Assembly (NCBI GenBank): GCA_016212925.1
Contig: JACRDF010000010.1
Coordinates: forward strand, 124,001 to 188,000
Origin: Desulfomonile tiedjei
GTDB lineage: Bacteria > Desulfobacterota > Desulfomonilia > Desulfomonilales > Desulfomonilaceae
Direction: 5' to 3'
DNA: 64,000 nt
A program made the translations under genes and the position numbers. Below the pieces are notes generated by a model that worked only from the letters and a program-made list of their open reading frames with translations, ran no database searches and was not told the DNA's origin. Position 1 is the stretch's first letter, and every line of letters begins with the position of its first letter. Positions 56,273-64,000 of the stretch are shown here, piece after piece.

Positions 56273-57211
56273 ATGGCGCCAAAGCCCGATCGTCGCGAGT
56301 TCTTGCGTTGCGGCCTGGTAACTACAGCCGCTTTGATGACAACCGGCTCCGTGGGACTATTCAATGTCAAGGATTCTTATGCGGAGCAAAGCCCCGACCT
56401 GGTTATTTCTCATGGCGGCAACCCCGCTGCCTTGGCCCGATCCGCGGTAGACGCGTTAGGCGGAATGAAACGGTTTGTGAAACAGGGAGCCAAGGTGGTG
56501 ATCAAGCCCAATATGAGTTTCGGGAGTGGACCCGAGGCAGGGTCCAACACTCATCCCGCGATAGTAAGGGAAGTGGCGCTGATGTGCTCCGAAGCCGGGG
56601 CTTCCAGCGTGCTCGTTCTCGACAATGTTTTGCATGCGCCTCAGGACTGCCTGGCCAAATCACAAATCCCCGCTTATTGCAAGGATGTTCCCCGTACTTC
56701 GGTGAACGTGGTAAAGGACAAGCGCCTCTTCAGAGAGGTGAAAGTGGAGAAAGGACGCCAGCTTAAATCTATGGAGGTCCTGTCCGCAGTCCTGGACGCG
56801 GATGTGCTCATAGCCGTGCCGGTGGGCAAGTCTCATTCCTCCTCGGGGGTGAGCCTTTCCATGAAAGGCATGATGGGACTTATTCACGATCGCGTCTCTT
56901 TCCACAGCCGATATGACCTGCATGAGTCGATAGTGGACATGGTTAGCGTGCTCAAGCCGCATCTAGTGGTCATTGACGGCACCCGCATCCTGAGCACCGG
57001 CGGCCCCGGCGGCCCGGGCAAGGTCATCCCGCTGAACCTGGTAATAGCCTCTCCCGACATGGTTGCGGCAGATGCGCAGATGGTGGCTTTAGGCACGTGG
57101 TACGGGCGAGAGTTCAAGCCTGACCAGGTTCGCCACATCAAACTGGCAGCGGAACGCGGTCTGGGCTCTATGGACCTGCAAAAGCTCAATGTGAAGAATA
57201 TTAAAGTGTAA
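56273..57211 (+). CDS. Tat-exported DUF362 protein
   Basis: A 312-residue protein. Twin-arginine signal DRREFLRCGLVTTAALM at the N terminus, then a DUF362 domain: AKVVIKPNMSFGSG, NTHPAIVREVALMCSEAGAS, ADVLIAVPVGKSHSSSGVSL, SMKGMMGLIHDR. DUF362 proteins often go with iron-sulfur clusters; here the clusters are supplied by the next gene, which starts one base inside its stop (TAATG). ATG at 56273 follows GAGAGGAGAGCCTT. Likely periplasmic, in an electron-transfer complex with unknown substrate. Confidence 0.92.
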   Translation: MAPKPDRREFLRCGLVTTAALMTTGSVGLFNVKDSYAEQSPDLVISHGGNPAALARSAVDALGGMKRFVKQGAKVVIKPNMSFGSGPEAGSNTHPAIVREVALMCSEAGASSVLVLDNVLHAPQDCLAKSQIPAYCKDVPRTSVNVVKDKRLFREVKVEKGRQLKSMEVLSAVLDADVLIAVPVGKSHSSSGVSLSMKGMMGLIHDRVSFHSRYDLHESIVDMVSVLKPHLVVIDGTRILSTGGPGGPGKVIPLNLVIASPDMVAADAQMVALGTWYGREFKPDQVRHIKLAAERGLGSMDLQKLNVKNIKV

Positions 57212-58899
57212 TGCGATTTCAACGACTTACGCAGGCCGTCACACTTACGATCTTCGTGGTGCTGATGGCCTTGGCCGCGTACCCTTTCGATGAAGGCCTG
57301 CTTGCGGAATTCTTTCTGCGCTTGGACCCGCTGATTACCGTGGGCACAAGCGTAGCTACCCGCGAACTTTCAGCCTATTTCATCCCCGGATTCGTCTTTT
57401 TGGCACTGGTCCTCTTGATGGGCAGGTTCTTCTGCGGGCACATTTGCCCGATGGGCACGACGCTGGACGTGCTGCAAGTCCCTCTCGGTCCCAGGAGAAA
57501 GCCTTCCGTCAAAAGGAATTCCTATGAAGCCACGGTGCGATTCCGCTCGTGGAAATATCTGGGCCTCGCTGCGATCATGTTCGCTGCTCTGGGCGGCATA
57601 TCATTGGTGTTTCTCGGGTCTCCGCTGTCGTTGGTGACTCGCTTTTACGCACTCGTTCTTTACCCCTTGCTTCTTCTGACGGGTGATTCGGCTTTCCAGT
57701 GGGTTCGCCCCTTGCTTGCCGATTCATGGTTGCCCGGCGCGGCGTATATTCAAATTCCTCAGAAAGTATTTGCCACGAATTTATTCGTGGCGATGCTTTT
57801 CATAGGTGTCGCTGCCCTGGCATACGCTCAACCCAGGTTCTGGTGCAGGAATCTCTGTCCCGCCGGAGCGTTGATGGGCTTGTTGGCCAGGTCACCTCTT
57901 TTTAGGCGCCGAGTTGATGATTCCTGCAACGGTTGTGGACGCTGTATCCGAGAATGCCCCACAGCAGCCATATCCGAGGATCCGACAAGGACCGCATATT
58001 CCGATTGTATCGTCTGCTTGCGATGCGTAGAGGTTTGTCCGGAATCGGCCGTCAGGTTCTCCGGTATCCGGCGGTCCGGCGAGGTTCCACGGACGGTGGA
58101 CCTGACCAGACGCGGTATTTTGTTGGGCATGGGGTCAGGACTATTGACAGCAGGGCTTTTCCGGACGTCTATTAGCCAACCCAGAGCCCTGGGCACGGAG
58201 AGGGTACTGGTTCCGGAGGATCTCATACGCCCGCCAGGCGCTCTACCCGAACCGGACTTCCTCACACGGTGCATTCGTTGCGGTGAGTGTATGAAAGCCT
58301 GTCCCACTAACACGCTTCAACCCGTGTGGCTCAAAGCCGGCTTAGAAGGGCTGTTCAGCCCCGTGATGATCCCCAGGCTGGCTGCTTGTGCGGTTCACTG
58401 CAATGTCTGCGGTAAAGTATGCCCTACTGGAGCGATTCGAGATCTTCTGCTCGTTGAAAAAAATCATGCCAAGGTGGGTACGGCGTGGATAGTGAGGCAG
58501 AACTGCCTCGTGTGGGAACAAGACAAGAAGTGCCTCATTTGCGATGAGGTTTGTCCGTACAATGCTCTGTCTTTTCAGGCGGTTCCAGGGCTGCACAATG
58601 CCGCGCCCTTTGTCCTGGAGAACCGATGCACCGGATGCGGGTGGTGTGAGAATAAATGCCCCGTCGAAGGCGCCTCCGCCATCAGGGTGAACGTTATCGG
58701 TGAACTGCGGCTGGCCAAGGGCTCATATGTGGAAAAGGCGCGAGATTACGGTTTGATATTCAAGGCAAAAGACAACTCGGCCGACCGGCTGGCTCCAGGT
58801 ACTTTTGACGTGCCACAACAAGAACTCGATGCACAACCTTTGTCGGAGAGCCCAAATTCCTCGGAAACCGGGCTGCCACCGGGATTCATCGTGAAATAA
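57211..58899 (+). CDS. Membrane polyferredoxin (NapH/MauN-like)
   Basis: A 562-residue inner-membrane protein. Transmembrane helices at about 10-28, 48-70, 115-140, 146-165 and 190-210, with the NapH-type motif FFCGHICPMGTTLD and a second FWCRNLCPAGALMG. Then come 4Fe-4S sites: CNGCGRCIRECPTAA, CIVCLRCVEVCPESA, and, after a second RRGILLGMGSGLLTAG Tat-like stretch, CIRCGECMKACPTNT, CNVCGKVCPTGAI, CLICDEVCPYNAL, CTGCGWCENKCPVEG. At least six clusters are likely. It is co-translated with the DUF362 gene and should carry electrons across or along the membrane. Confidence 0.93.
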   Translation: MRFQRLTQAVTLTIFVVLMALAAYPFDEGLLAEFFLRLDPLITVGTSVATRELSAYFIPGFVFLALVLLMGRFFCGHICPMGTTLDVLQVPLGPRRKPSVKRNSYEATVRFRSWKYLGLAAIMFAALGGISLVFLGSPLSLVTRFYALVLYPLLLLTGDSAFQWVRPLLADSWLPGAAYIQIPQKVFATNLFVAMLFIGVAALAYAQPRFWCRNLCPAGALMGLLARSPLFRRRVDDSCNGCGRCIRECPTAAISEDPTRTAYSDCIVCLRCVEVCPESAVRFSGIRRSGEVPRTVDLTRRGILLGMGSGLLTAGLFRTSISQPRALGTERVLVPEDLIRPPGALPEPDFLTRCIRCGECMKACPTNTLQPVWLKAGLEGLFSPVMIPRLAACAVHCNVCGKVCPTGAIRDLLLVEKNHAKVGTAWIVRQNCLVWEQDKKCLICDEVCPYNALSFQAVPGLHNAAPFVLENRCTGCGWCENKCPVEGASAIRVNVIGELRLAKGSYVEKARDYGLIFKAKDNSADRLAPGTFDVPQQELDAQPLSESPNSSETGLPPGFIVK

Positions 58900-59124
58900 A
58901 CACTGACAGAGTCGCGACGATCTGCTATTATTCTGGAGAGGAGAAGTTCGCTTTCTCCAGGAAATTCACGCGGATAGAAAGCAGGATTTAGAGCCGAGAA
59001 CATTCGTGTTACCCTTACTGACCCAAACACTATCCCAATGTCCCACGTTCCCTGAATCCGCCATCTCCTCAGACATGTGCGACGTAGACCATAGGGGCAT
59101 GAAGGATCGGAGTGAAGCACAGGC

Positions 59125-61422
59125 ATGAACGGCGCCCAGGCTGACGACAGCGATATAGGCCGCATGTGGAAAGAAGCGGAGTTTTATGAGGCTCAAGGAC
59201 TGTATGACCATGCGGTCCTGGTGTACCAGTCTATCCTGCATAGAGAACCCGATAATCGCAGGGCTCAGGCCAAGGTCGTACAAATTCAATTGACCCAGCG
59301 TATGATGGATACTTCGCTCTCTCGGCGGTCGCCGGGCGAGGTTTCGCCTCGCATGGCCCTGGACTTGGGTGTCGCCTACATGGGCATGAATCTGTACGCT
59401 GAGGCCCTTGAGGAATTCAAGAGGGCTCTCTCTTCGGGCCCGCCGGTCAAAGTTGAAGCGCTGCGCTATGCTGCGGCCTGTCTGGTCAATTTGCGGAATT
59501 ATGAAGAAGCTCAGGTCATTCTGGAAAAGCTGATCGGGAACCCAGCCCTAAGAGCGGCTGAGAAAGCCGATATCATAGGTGAAGTGGTCGGGATATATAT
59601 TGATCAAGGGGCTTTTGACAGGGCTCGCGCGCTCTTTGCCAGGCTGACGGACGAACAGAAGGAGTTCATAGAAGGCTATGAAGACATAGTCAGTGCCCTT
59701 GCCGCTGGAGATCTCAAGAAGGAGGTCCGCCCCGAACAGCCCGGCGGGAGAGAAGTCGTGGCGCGGCAACCTGCTGCAGAACAAGTGGAAGAGGCGCACC
59801 CTGAAGACTCCCGTGTTATGTCACGAGAACTCGAGCAATTCATACCTCTGGACACTCCTGTAAGCTATTCCTTGAACAACAAAGCCTGGTTTGAGGGCAG
59901 TTGTTCGAAGCTGTCGTCTAATTGGGCACTGCTGCACCTATCTAACCCGCTTGACAACGGGGACAACCTGATCGTGCGGATTAGTCTGCCGACTCTGAGC
60001 CGTGACGAGCAGGTGTGGGTTATTTCCACTGTGAGCCAATCCCTTGGGCAGGGTCGCGATAAGCATCGCAATTCGGTCAGGGTCAAATTTGTGGCTTTCT
60101 TGCCTGGTGGGGAGGCCTTGCTCAAGACCTTCATCGACGATGTGGTAAAGGACCCGAGTATTCTTGCAGGCAGCGTGAAGAAGGTGTCAGAGAGCCATGT
60201 ACAGCGATCCAATGTTATGTTTGGCGACCTGGAAGAGCGAGCTGTCAGGGCCATGCAAGAGATCTTGCTGCCGGAGTCTCCTGAAGAGACGGAAAGAATC
60301 CGCGAGGGTCGGCGAGCTGAAACGCACGCGACCGGAGATCTGGAGTCGCAGACAAAGTCCGAGAAGGAAAGAGTGCCCGGGATTCGTTTCGCATGTGAGT
60401 GTGGGCAGGTACATGTAGTTCCAATGAAGTTTGTGGGACGAAAGGGTCAATGCGCGGCCTGCGGCAGAGCCGTGACAGTTCCGGTTGTCGATGCAAGACC
60501 CGATGTCCTCGCGGACCAAATGATCGGAAAAAGTGTCGGAGGCTGTCGCCTTCTATATAAGATCGGCGGCGGCGGTATGGGAGGCGTGTTCAAAGGCCAC
60601 CATCTGGGGTTGGACCTTCCCGTTGCCGTAAAGATACTCCACTCCCACCTGGCCGAAAAGGACCCCGTGTTCATAAAGAGGTTTATCCGCGAAGCCAGAG
60701 CCGCGGCCAAGCTTCAGCATCCGAACATTGTCGGCGTCTTGAACGTGGGAAATGAAGACGGGCTTCATTATATTGTGATGCCTTTCGTCGAAGGCGGAAA
60801 CGCTGCCGCATTATTGGCCAAAGTGGGCAATCTCCCGGTTGAAAAGGTCCTAAATATTGCCATAGACATCACCAAAGCCCTGGGTGTGGCCGAAGAGCAC
60901 AACATGCTTCACCGTGACATCAAGCCGGCCAATATTCTTTTCACGGGCAAAGGGGAGTCCAAACTGGCCGACCTGGGGCTCGCGAAGAACTTTCTGGAAT
61001 CGCAGGACCCCGGCATAACGCAGACCGGTATAGCCTGCGGCACCCCCCTTTATTTCTCGCCCGAGCAGGCCAAGGGGTCGAAAAAATTAGACATTAGATC
61101 GGACATTTACTCCCTGGGAATCACCCTTTACCACCTTCTTGACGGCTCTCCTCCTTTCAAAGGTGAATCGGCCTATGTGATTTTTCAAAAGCACGTTCAC
61201 GAACCGCTTCCACCATTCGAGACAGTGGATTCGGGCGTGCCTGAGCCTGTGTTTCAACTCCTCCAAAAGATGACAGAGAAGAAGGCTGATAACAGGTTCA
61301 AGGATTCCGCGGAACTTCTTGATGCCTTGCTGGCCCTGAAACGAGAGGTGGTAGGTTCCCGCAAACCCACCGTTCTCAAGAAGGGGCTTTTGGAAAGACT
61401 TGGTATAAGGAAGCCCAAGTAA
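59125..61422 (+). CDS. Ser/Thr protein kinase with TPR, PilZ-like and zinc-ribbon domains
   Basis: A 765-residue cytoplasmic protein. N-terminal TPRs (about 12-225; EAEFYEAQGLYDHAVLVYQS, VAYMGMNLYAEALEEFKRAL). Residues about 245-350 form a PilZ-like barrel (VSYSLNNKAWFEGSCSKLSS, DNGDNLIVRISLPTL), without the RxxxR c-di-GMP motif I can confirm. A zinc ribbon near 425-460 (CECGQVH...GQCAACGRAV) precedes a Hanks-type kinase: GGGGMGGVFKG loop, VAVKIL Lys, LHRDIKPANILF and LADLGLAKNF (DLG instead of DFG), CGTPLYFSPEQAKG. A regulator joining phosphorylation to another input. Start ATG at 59125. Confidence 0.92.
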   Translation: MNGAQADDSDIGRMWKEAEFYEAQGLYDHAVLVYQSILHREPDNRRAQAKVVQIQLTQRMMDTSLSRRSPGEVSPRMALDLGVAYMGMNLYAEALEEFKRALSSGPPVKVEALRYAAACLVNLRNYEEAQVILEKLIGNPALRAAEKADIIGEVVGIYIDQGAFDRARALFARLTDEQKEFIEGYEDIVSALAAGDLKKEVRPEQPGGREVVARQPAAEQVEEAHPEDSRVMSRELEQFIPLDTPVSYSLNNKAWFEGSCSKLSSNWALLHLSNPLDNGDNLIVRISLPTLSRDEQVWVISTVSQSLGQGRDKHRNSVRVKFVAFLPGGEALLKTFIDDVVKDPSILAGSVKKVSESHVQRSNVMFGDLEERAVRAMQEILLPESPEETERIREGRRAETHATGDLESQTKSEKERVPGIRFACECGQVHVVPMKFVGRKGQCAACGRAVTVPVVDARPDVLADQMIGKSVGGCRLLYKIGGGGMGGVFKGHHLGLDLPVAVKILHSHLAEKDPVFIKRFIREARAAAKLQHPNIVGVLNVGNEDGLHYIVMPFVEGGNAAALLAKVGNLPVEKVLNIAIDITKALGVAEEHNMLHRDIKPANILFTGKGESKLADLGLAKNFLESQDPGITQTGIACGTPLYFSPEQAKGSKKLDIRSDIYSLGITLYHLLDGSPPFKGESAYVIFQKHVHEPLPPFETVDSGVPEPVFQLLQKMTEKKADNRFKDSAELLDALLALKREVVGSRKPTVLKKGLLERLGIRKPK

Positions 61423-61435
61423 GAGCCCCGTAAAC

Positions 61436-61814
61436 CTATAGCAGTTCTCGAAAGTAAATACGGATTGACTTATGGGTGTCCCGCCAACGCGGGACTGGCT
61501 TGTCCAGCAGTGCGGTTCCATTCAGAAAGAACTTTCGAGAATCACTATAGTAGCCCCTTCTGTCAAGAGAGGACTTCTGAATTGGGTGCCACGGACCTGG
61601 GCCTTACCAGGTCCGTGCTTCCTCTCAGTTCTGTCGCCACGATAACTCGGAAGACTCTCAGCTCCACCTTACCATCGGCTCGTTTTTCAATTTGGTGTTT
61701 AATGCGGGGGACAACCTTAGTGTTTTCCCAAAACGCCGGCACGGACCTGGCGGAGCCCAGGTCCGTGGCACCCAGGAGCAAACCCGTAACCATTTTCGAG
61801 AACTGTAATAAGGT
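61436..61814. repeat. MITE-like element with TTCTCGAAA inverted ends, copy B
   Basis: Left CTATAGCAGTTCTCGAAA, right TTTTCGAGAACTGTAATAAG. The internal order matches copy A at 33946 (ATAGTAGCCCCTTCT, GGACCTGG/CCAGGTCC hairpins, AATGCGGGGGACAACCTTA) and it carries an extra internal end near 61525-61550 (CTTTCGAGAATCACTATAG), so it looks composite. No transposase. Confidence 0.8.
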
Positions 61815-61923
61815 TTTCATGTCACGTTGTGAATAATAGGGCATGAAGCGTCGCGGGAGTGAGGTGTCTGAACAGAGCGCATTGCGGGCAGTGACTCGTT
61901 ATGGGGTCACCGGCAGCCATCGT

Positions 61924-61985
61924 GGCGGGCACGGCCCGCGCTACAGGAGAGGTGTGGCTCCATCATAGGGCGGGCCGTGCCCGCC
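61924..61985. repeat. GGCGGGCACGGCCCGC inverted repeat
   Basis: Perfect 16-bp arms at 61924-61939 and 61970-61985 around a 30-base centre. Another dispersed palindrome in the non-coding stretch between the kinase gene and the NTF2-like gene. Confidence 0.8.
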
Positions 61986-62061
61986 GACTGTATTCGTTGC
62001 CAATACTCTCGATCGGGCCGCAGTTCCAGTCACTATTTACTGCAATGACCCTAATCCGATT

Positions 62062-62622
62062 TCACTTTGCCGCGGGAAGAGTCGTGGCCTGGTGCGCTAC
62101 CAACTGCCAGCCGGCCGGGGTTTTGGCAAACACGTGAGTAAATAGGTTCACTCCCGTTATCTCTTTCCCCTTGGAAACCACTTTCAGGTCGAACTTTCCC
62201 GTCACGATCGCTGTGTCACCAAAGATCCGCACATTGAGATCTTCCGGGACAATTGGAGCATACTTTCTGTCACCGGACCTGATAGCGTCGATGAATTGAG
62301 CCTTGGTCTCCACCCGGCCCGTAGCATGGATATGGGTAAGATTGTCTGCAAGCAGTTTTTCCAGAGTCGCAACATCATGGCCGGAAACCGCCGAGGCCCA
62401 TTTTTGCTCCAATTGAATAATGTCCTGAGTCGTTGGCGGCTTTGAATGTGCGTACAATTGGCCAAGACCGAGCGTGGCACAAAGGGCGCCAATGAGAATA
62501 GCTGCAAAAGTGATTTGTTTCGCAAAGTCACAAGGCAGCTTTGTGAAAGCCAAGCGGCAACTCTTCGCTCCCCATCGAGGTTGCCCCTGATGTTTTCCAA
62601 TAACGGCGTCGCATTTCTTCAT
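62062..62622 (-). CDS. Exported DUF4440/NTF2-like protein
   Basis: A 186-residue protein. ATG at 62622 is used because GGGAGGAAT precedes it; the open frame upstream runs through a dispersed repeat. A hydrophobic segment (QITFAAILIGALCATLGLGQ, about 45-65) anchors or exports it, then an NTF2-fold DUF4440 domain: IIQLEQKWASAVSGHDVATL, EKLLADNLTHIHATGRVETK and AIVTGKFDLKVVSKGKEITG, closing with AGWQLVAHQATTLP. Ligand unknown. Confidence 0.88.
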   Translation of the reverse strand: MKKCDAVIGKHQGQPRWGAKSCRLAFTKLPCDFAKQITFAAILIGALCATLGLGQLYAHSKPPTTQDIIQLEQKWASAVSGHDVATLEKLLADNLTHIHATGRVETKAQFIDAIRSGDRKYAPIVPEDLNVRIFGDTAIVTGKFDLKVVSKGKEITGVNLFTHVFAKTPAGWQLVAHQATTLPAAK

Positions 62623-62688
62623 GTGATTCCTCCCTTCTTCGGCGGCAAGTGGGAAAAATTGAGGCCAGCTCTTGAAAGGTTGTTCCCC

Positions 62689-62764
62689 GTCATTGCGAGC
62701 GAAGCGAAGCAATCTCTGGCTCTAAGCGCTGAGATTGCTTCGTCGCTCCACTCCTCGCAATGAC
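62689..62764. repeat. GTCATTGCGAG...CTCGCAATGAC dispersed element, copy 2
   Basis: Same layout as 45090-45165 with full outer arms. Followed by CTCCGCAAGACTGAACGGC, the shared tail. Confidence 0.9.
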
Positions 62765-62826
62765 ATGTTTCGCGCGCGCCGTCTGCTCCGCAAGACTGAA
62801 CGGCACCGCTGACTTCAATAATATTC

Positions 62827-62855
62827 TTGACTTATTCGCATATATACCGTAAACT
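62827..62855 (+). promoter_or_regulatory. Promoter of the 57-residue exported gene
   Basis: TTGACT, 17-bp spacer, TAAACT, about 40 bases before the ATG at 62895. Confidence 0.65.
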
Positions 62856-62894
62856 ATTATAGTATTCCTACAACAACTCGCCGGAGGATTTCAC

Positions 62895-63068
62895 ATGAGC
62901 CGCCTTGTTCGTCGAGCAGCACAGTTTCTTTTGATCATGATGTTCTTCGGATGGATAACGTATCCGGGGTGGTACTACGAATGGTATTCCAATTACCCCG
63001 AAAACTATGCTTTTCCGGCAAGCATGTCCAACGATCACGACCCTCGCTGGGGCTTCTGGTTCTGGTAA
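62895..63068 (+). CDS. Tiny exported aromatic-rich protein
   Basis: A 57-residue frame with a strong ribosome-binding site (GCCGGAGGATTTCAC) and its own promoter at 62827. The N terminus (SRLVRRAAQFLLIMMFFGWI) is a signal or anchor; the rest is very rich in Trp and Tyr (YPGWYYEWYSNYPENY, RWGFWFW). No family known. The composition recalls the other tiny exported proteins at 4068 and 41607. Confidence 0.65.
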   Translation: MSRLVRRAAQFLLIMMFFGWITYPGWYYEWYSNYPENYAFPASMSNDHDPRWGFWFW

Positions 63069-63128
63069 TAAGGAGCATCCCTCCGCGTCCCCTGCTATCT
63101 TGCTGTGGGCCGTGGGACGTTCGCGGTA

Positions 63129-63305
63129 CTATTTTCCCCTCAGTAGGCCCTTTTCATAGAAGTACTGGAACACTACGAAGGGGTCTATCCCGGTCATTTC
63201 CGAGACCTTGAAAATGGTCACAGACTGCCTGGCCATTTTCAGTTCGTTGATCAATCTGGTTATTCGCCCGTAGACCTCATTGCTTTCGTTGATATTCATG
63301 TTCAT
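63129..63305 (-). CDS. Small HTH-like protein
   Basis: A 58-residue frame upstream of which GCAGGAG sits five bases from the ATG. NEVYGRITRLINELKMARQS then VTIFKVSEMTGIDPFVVFQY reads as a small helix-turn-helix or MerR-like headpiece. No family assigned. It is on the same strand as dxr but 215 bases past its stop. Confidence 0.55.
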   Translation of the reverse strand: MNMNINESNEVYGRITRLINELKMARQSVTIFKVSEMTGIDPFVVFQYFYEKGLLRGK

Positions 63306-63520
63306 AGCTCCTGCCGGCCGTTCATCGCGAATGTTGGCCGCGGCAAAGAAGTTGTTCGACCTCTTCTGTAAATTTAACTCAATACATCAGGTAAAGATAG
63401 ATTTTTTCGTGTTTATTCGGCCAGGGGGTGAGGCGGGGAAGGGTGCAGAACACCTTTTCGTGGCAGAGACTGCGAAAGGGTAGAGGCACGGCAGGCTAAG
63501 AGGGAAGAAGTCTATTTGCT

Positions 63521-64000
63521 TCAAAGGCCGGGACGATCCCATTTTTCGCGGACCCGCGCCACAACCTGTTCGTGCAGACAGACCACTTGTTCCAAGGTTT
63601 CAACTCTGGCCGGCGCGATAGTTTCCAGCGATTCCAGAACAATCCGCGGAATGTGGTTGAACGGTACTTTTGCGGCCAGAAACAAATCCACGGCTACTTC
63701 GTCGGCCGCGTTCAGGACCACAGATGAGGAGCCGCCGGCCTCCAAGGCCTGATACGCGGCCTTTAGCAATGGGAATTTGCTCCAGTCCGGTTCGAGGAAA
63801 GTCAGAGATCCCAGCCGCGGGAAATCCAGGGCCTCTGTCCCGGAAGTTATGCGTTGAGGAAAAGCGAGTGCGTACCCGATCGGAATTCTCATGTCCGTGG
63901 CGCCGAGTTGAGCCATAATAGAGCCGTCTTTGAATTCCACCATTGAGTGAACAATGCTCTGAGGATGGACCACGACCTCTATCCGACGACCCGGAACATC
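63521..64000 (-). CDS. dxr: 1-deoxy-D-xylulose-5-phosphate reductoisomerase, C-terminal part
   Basis: The last roughly 160 residues of Dxr (IspC), cut by the window edge. It converts DXP to MEP with NADPH. VVVHPQSIVHSMVEFKDGSI, AQLGATDMRIPIGYALAFPQ and LNAADEVAVDLFLAAKVPFN are diagnostic, the first and last bearing metal-site and active-site parts. The remaining N-terminal two thirds lie beyond position 64000. Confidence 0.96.
   Translation of the reverse strand, partial: DVPGRRIEVVVHPQSIVHSMVEFKDGSIMAQLGATDMRIPIGYALAFPQRITSGTEALDFPRLGSLTFLEPDWSKFPLLKAAYQALEAGGSSSVVLNAADEVAVDLFLAAKVPFNHIPRIVLESLETIAPARVETLEQVVCLHEQVVARVREKWDRPGL

Noticed and set aside
1-64000. CRISPR array
   Set aside because: Dispersed hairpins are numerous, but no run of identical repeats at regular 60-75 base spacing exists.
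1-64000. tRNA or rRNA genes
   Set aside because: No T-loop and acceptor-stem pairing or rRNA-like sequence was recognised on reading both strands; a covariance search was not possible.

Overview
The window looks like a chromosomal segment of a large-genome anaerobic Gram-negative bacterium, most plausibly a sulfate-reducing or syntrophic Desulfobacterota (Desulfomonile-like). That is inferred from gene content: a Tat-exported DUF362 protein with a multi-cluster polyferredoxin, TauE/SafE exporters, TonB and OmpA envelope proteins, sigma-32, many TPR proteins and a multidomain Ser/Thr kinase. Intergenic regions are wide and full of dispersed palindromic elements. No rRNA, tRNA or CRISPR array was seen.

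Layout. 0.5-5.8 kb: a cyclase-family hydrolase, a YifB/ComM remnant, small envelope proteins and a MazF-type toxin-antitoxin (TA) pair. 5.9-11.8 kb: a PEP-synthase-like protein without the PEP-binding barrel, a TauE/SafE exporter with a membrane partner, and a response regulator. 11.8-22.3 kb: pilT-recA, a DUF1848 protein, TonB, gcvH, a TPR protein, a HAD phosphatase, bioB and rpoH. 22.4-31.1 kb: an accessory block of intact, broken and chimeric TA modules mixed with an alpha/beta hydrolase, DUF805, a tyrosinase-like protein, a Nudix-membrane fusion, an HNH nuclease and an ester cyclase with a duplicated tail.

31.5-34.5 kb: a DUF1615 protein, a small exported protein, several palindromes and a predicted small RNA. 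34.7-41.3 kb: a minus-strand operon yceD-rpmF-fabD-fabG-acpP-fabF-rpiB-glyA plus a membrane protein, covering fatty-acid and one-carbon metabolism. 41.5-45.8 kb: envelope proteins, including an alpha/beta hydrolase, a DUF2752 protein and an OmpA protein. 45.8-49 kb: xseB-ispA-dxs; with dxr at the right edge the window holds both early MEP-pathway enzymes and a prenyl synthase. 49-56 kb: a HigBA pair, a GAF histidine kinase with a cysteine cluster, a convergent restriction-modification pair, a pirin and a K+-channel-like protein. 56-64 kb: DUF362/polyferredoxin, a TPR/PilZ-like/zinc-ribbon/kinase protein, an NTF2-like protein, two small genes and partial dxr.

The most striking non-coding signals are: (1) an 88-nt minus-strand transcription unit at about 34.34-34.42 kb, with a near-consensus promoter, a 5' hairpin, an exposed CCUCC-rich linker that mimics the 16S rRNA anti-Shine-Dalgarno sequence, and a strong terminator; (2) families of long perfect palindromes (20-33 bp arms, 2-3 nt loops), one of which keeps a constant TCCGCC-NNN-GGCGGA tip while the rest of the arm changes between copies; and (3) TA genes fused or truncated one into another between 22.9 and 25.5 kb.
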